Shown: positions 59,211 through 61,676 of the stretch, one piece after another
Layout: each line of letters opens with the position of its first letter
How positions within the stretch are numbered: the stretch's first letter is position 1
Assembly (NCBI RefSeq): GCF_015550425.1
Contig: NZ_JADNAT010000021.1
Location: 1-61,676, forward strand
Direction: 5' to 3'
Source: Clostridium sp. 1001275B_160808_H3
GTDB lineage: Bacteria; Bacillota; Clostridia; Clostridiales; Clostridiaceae
DNA length: 61,676 nucleotides
Made by a program: the position numbers and the translations under genes
The notes under the pieces: generated by a model
The model's database searches: none
What the model saw: only the letters and a program-made list of their open reading frames with translations
What the model was told of the DNA's origin: nothing

Positions 59211-59600
59211 TTTATTTACCTCCAATTATAACATAGTAAAAATTACTTATTTACATATCAATATTCTTTAAGTTATTTTATTATCTATTGCAAGAATTTT
59301 CTAAATTATATCATGAAAGTAAAATCCTAAATACCTATATTTTTTCAGATGAAATACATAAAATTTAAAAATGAATTATTATTTATTTTCATCCATTTTT
59401 ACGGCTATAGACATTCATTAATACTCTTCTACTACATAGTCTAATTTAAGTTCATGTAATAAAACCTTTAATTAATTTTGAAAAAATATTATACTAAAAT
59501 AAGTGTACGAAGATTTAATTGCACTTCCCCAAGTTTACTTATTGATATACATATAATAGTAAATAATATAAATATAAAAACTAGATTGAGAGGTTTATAT
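59211..59600. other. intergenic region
   Basis: Promoter-containing spacer between divergent units. An upstream extension of the DUF4317 frame to 59478 has no ribosome site and is not used. Nothing else recognised. Confidence 0.4.
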
Positions 59601-61058
59601 ATGAGAAAAAAAGATATACTTGAGTTAAAAAGACGTTTAAAGAAGGATCACTGCACCTTTACTAAAATGTGTGGTTGTTATGTTAATGGAGAAAAACATG
59701 TTATTTTAAAATTTAGAGAAACCTTTTTAAATTTAGATGAAGATGAATACTTTAAATACTTGGAAATTGCTAAAAAAGTTCTGTCTGGTACTATTGGTAA
59801 TAATATTTTAGAGCTTAACTTTCCAACTAATGAAGATCTTATAAATGAAAAACAAGTTTCTCTTATGAGACTTAAAAGTAGTCAATTGAGGGATGATGTT
59901 ATTCTTGATGAATTTTATGACTCAATTATAGATAACTATGATTATACTGGTAACTTTTTAATACTTATTTTCCATGATGCTTATGATGTTATTACTAAAA
60001 CTAGAGACAACGCTAAGTTAGATGAATCAGAAGAAGTATATGAATATGTATTATGCGCACTATGTCCTGTTTCACTTTCAGAGCCTGGACTTAGATACTT
60101 TGAGGAAGATAATAAAATAAAAGCTCGTATTAGGGATTGGGTAGTTGAAGCTCCAACTAATGGATTTGTTTTTCCTGCTTTTATTAATCGTAGTTCAGAT
60201 GTTAATTCCATTATGTATTACACTAAAAATGCAAAAGATACACATCCTGAGTTAATGGAAAATGCTTTAGGTTGTTATTCAAAACAAACAGCTACTATAC
60301 AAAAGGAAACCTTCCAATCAATCATTAAAGATACATTTAGCGCTGATGAAAAAAAAGCTGAAAAAATCTTTATGGAAGTACAAGAAAATTTAAATAATAT
60401 GTTAGATGAGTACAATGCTATATATGATGATACAGATGCTGAACCTATAAGTTTAACAAAAGATGATATACAAAGTCTATTAATAGAAAGTGGAGTTCCT
60501 GAAGAAATTACTACAAAAATTGAAAAATCATATGTTGAAACCTTTGGTGATGAACTTCCTTTAGTAGAGAATTTAATAGATGCAAAAGTACTTAAAGCAA
60601 ATGAACAAGTAAAAAAGGAAAAGCACCTTCAAAAACAAGTAGAAATACTTCAAACTAAACTTGAGCAAGTTAAGCAAGAAGCTGCGGTAGATAATGAAAA
60701 TCCAACAGCTACAGAAAATAATGATGCTAAATCAGAAGATAACAATGATGATTTAGAAGGTAATTCTGATAAGCCTAAAAATAATGATGATATTTTAGAA
60801 AGTAGTGCTGATGATATTATATTAGATGAAGCTTCTGAAACTGACTCAAATGAAGATTCAGAAAGCAACATAGAAAATTTTGATGATACAAATTCAGAAA
60901 ATAATAATGCTACAGCTGATTATGATGTTATTCTTCAAGTTAAACCTGAAAAAATACCTCAAATAAAATCTCAAATAATTGATGGTCAAAAATGTATAGT
61001 TATTCCTATTAATGAAGATGAGCAAACTACAGTTAATGGGTTAGATGACTTAATTTGA
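59601..61058 (+). CDS. DUF4317 family protein
   Basis: 485 residues from the ATG at 59601 (AGAGG 7 bases upstream). The N-terminal region (RKKDILELKRRLKK, MCGCYVN) and the long globular body of about 380 residues match the DUF4317 family common in clostridia, function unknown. The last 100 residues form an acidic, N/D/E/S-rich low-complexity linker (about 400-455) before a short C-terminal segment with YDVILQVKPEKIPQIKSQI. Followed by a thioredoxin-like gene 53 bp downstream in the same direction. Confidence 0.82.
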   Translation: MRKKDILELKRRLKKDHCTFTKMCGCYVNGEKHVILKFRETFLNLDEDEYFKYLEIAKKVLSGTIGNNILELNFPTNEDLINEKQVSLMRLKSSQLRDDVILDEFYDSIIDNYDYTGNFLILIFHDAYDVITKTRDNAKLDESEEVYEYVLCALCPVSLSEPGLRYFEEDNKIKARIRDWVVEAPTNGFVFPAFINRSSDVNSIMYYTKNAKDTHPELMENALGCYSKQTATIQKETFQSIIKDTFSADEKKAEKIFMEVQENLNNMLDEYNAIYDDTDAEPISLTKDDIQSLLIESGVPEEITTKIEKSYVETFGDELPLVENLIDAKVLKANEQVKKEKHLQKQVEILQTKLEQVKQEAAVDNENPTATENNDAKSEDNNDDLEGNSDKPKNNDDILESSADDIILDEASETDSNEDSESNIENFDDTNSENNNATADYDVILQVKPEKIPQIKSQIIDGQKCIVIPINEDEQTTVNGLDDLI

Positions 61059-61111
61059 TATAGCGCTTCAAATTTGGTATAATATTCTGAAAAATATTAG
61101 GAGGATATAAA

Positions 61112-61462
61112 ATGTTTGAAGAAGATCAATATGAAGAAAATATAAAGTCATTTAATAAAATACTTTCTATAGAAGCAGATGACTTATTAAATAATGAAGA
61201 TAAAGCTATTGTATATATAGGAAGATCAACCTGCCCTTACTGTCGTAAATTTGCTAAAAAATTAAGTGAATTAGTTAGTAAAGTTACTACACCAATTCAT
61301 TATGTTGATAGTTCAAACCATTTAGATAATGAACTTAGAGAATTTAGAGATAAATATAATATTGTAACTGTGCCAGGCTTTATTGTTCATAAAAATGGAG
61401 AAATTGAAGTTCGTTGTGACTCTTCAACTCCAGAGGATGAAATATTAGATATGTTAAAATGA
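61112..61462 (+). CDS. thioredoxin-like protein
   Basis: 116 residues, a single thioredoxin fold with active-site C41-P-Y-C44, and a cis-proline motif TVPGF. The CPYC centre is more glutaredoxin- than thioredoxin-like, and it resembles the small thioredoxin-like proteins (bacteriocin accessory/TrxA type) of lactobacilli and clostridia. No signal peptide. Probably co-transcribed with the DUF4317 gene; electron donor and partner unknown. Confidence 0.85.
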   Translation: MFEEDQYEENIKSFNKILSIEADDLLNNEDKAIVYIGRSTCPYCRKFAKKLSELVSKVTTPIHYVDSSNHLDNELREFRDKYNIVTVPGFIVHKNGEIEVRCDSSTPEDEILDMLK

Positions 61463-61606
61463 ATATAGTATATTTAATCCAATTTTTATTAACAGAACTT
61501 TTCAATTGTATATACTAAATAATAGATAAAAACCAGTAATTTAACCTTAAAGACGTCTTTAAGTAAGTAAAATCAATGGTTTAAAAGGGGCTCGCGAAAT
61601 AAACTG

Positions 61607-61660
61607 ATACCTATAGACTAGACACTTAAATAAAAGGGTTTATGGCTATAGGTATTTTTT
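61607..61660 (+). terminator. terminator-like hairpin at the window end
   Basis: ATACCTATAG (61607-61616) pairs with CTATAGGTAT (61646-61655) across a 29-base loop, followed by TTTTT. It is downstream of the thioredoxin-like gene; the large loop is unusual. Confidence 0.5.
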
Positions 61661-61676
61661 ATATAATTAAATAAAT

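Overview
The window looks like chromosomal DNA of a mesophilic, AT-rich Firmicute, most likely a Clostridium of cluster I. The support is the very AT-rich base composition and A/T-ending codons, strong AGGAGG-type ribosome binding sites, an oxygen-sensitive sulfatase-maturating enzyme, and the style of the gene set (AraR, CtsR box, RpiR, ACR3 ars operon, C_GCAxxG_C_C protein). No rRNA, tRNA, CRISPR array, prophage or obvious defence island was seen. Most of the window is ordinary accessory metabolism, but it holds one probable horizontally acquired island and several clear RNA or operator structures.

Layout. 1-0.67 kb: remnant of an IS30-family transposase. 0.68-5.66 kb (minus): two-component system followed by a three-gene ABC-2 exporter, with a strong hairpin just before the ATPase gene. 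6.1-7.6 kb: a small secreted protein and an EamA transporter. 8.0-12.4 kb (minus): arsenic operon arsR-arsD-arsA-arsC-acr3 plus a DUF4177 gene, with three ATAGA-N6-TCTAT dyads around the promoter. 12.58-12.70 kb: a second copy of the 3' end of dinB. 12.76-23.1 kb: sulfated-glycoside island (anSME, GPH symporter, cytoplasmic sulfatase, TSUP sulfur-anion exporter, GH2 beta-galactosidase, two AraC regulators). 23.57-23.67 kb: fragment related to the chitinase C-terminal region. 23.8-25.3 kb: intact dinB and its partner. 25.6-29.2 kb: GH18 chitinase and a chemoreceptor. 29.6-32.1 kb: UV endonuclease UvsE and small proteins. 32.3-33.5 kb: adenosine deaminase under an adenine riboswitch. 33.7-36.6 kb: DEAD-box helicase, a small protein, aldo/keto reductase. 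36.9-46.4 kb: L-arabinose regulon (GH127, DUF6171, GH51, araA, araD, araB, araR). 46.6-50.8 kb: LysM protein, Hsp18 with a CtsR box, transglutaminase-like protein, two AraC regulators. 51.2-56.8 kb: a structured leader RNA, DUF2798 protein, spermidine-synthase-like methyltransferase, HAD phosphatase, RpiR regulator, C_GCAxxG_C_C protein and TDT permease. 56.9-61.5 kb: maltose-type acetyltransferase, GH43, DUF4317 protein and a thioredoxin-like protein.

How the genes work together. The arabinose genes form a path from arabinosyl oligosaccharides to D-xylulose 5-phosphate, under AraR boxes and without a dedicated transporter here. The island reads as uptake of a sulfated beta-galactoside-type sugar by the GPH carrier, cytoplasmic desulfation, hydrolysis by GH2 and disposal of the sulfur anion. 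The dinB 3'-end duplication (about 118 bp, about 7 differences, the coding ones all synonymous, exactly 11,191 bp apart) brackets that island and is the most informative structural feature of the window. A dinB-type terminator next to the displaced copy suggests that the displaced copy is the original gene end.
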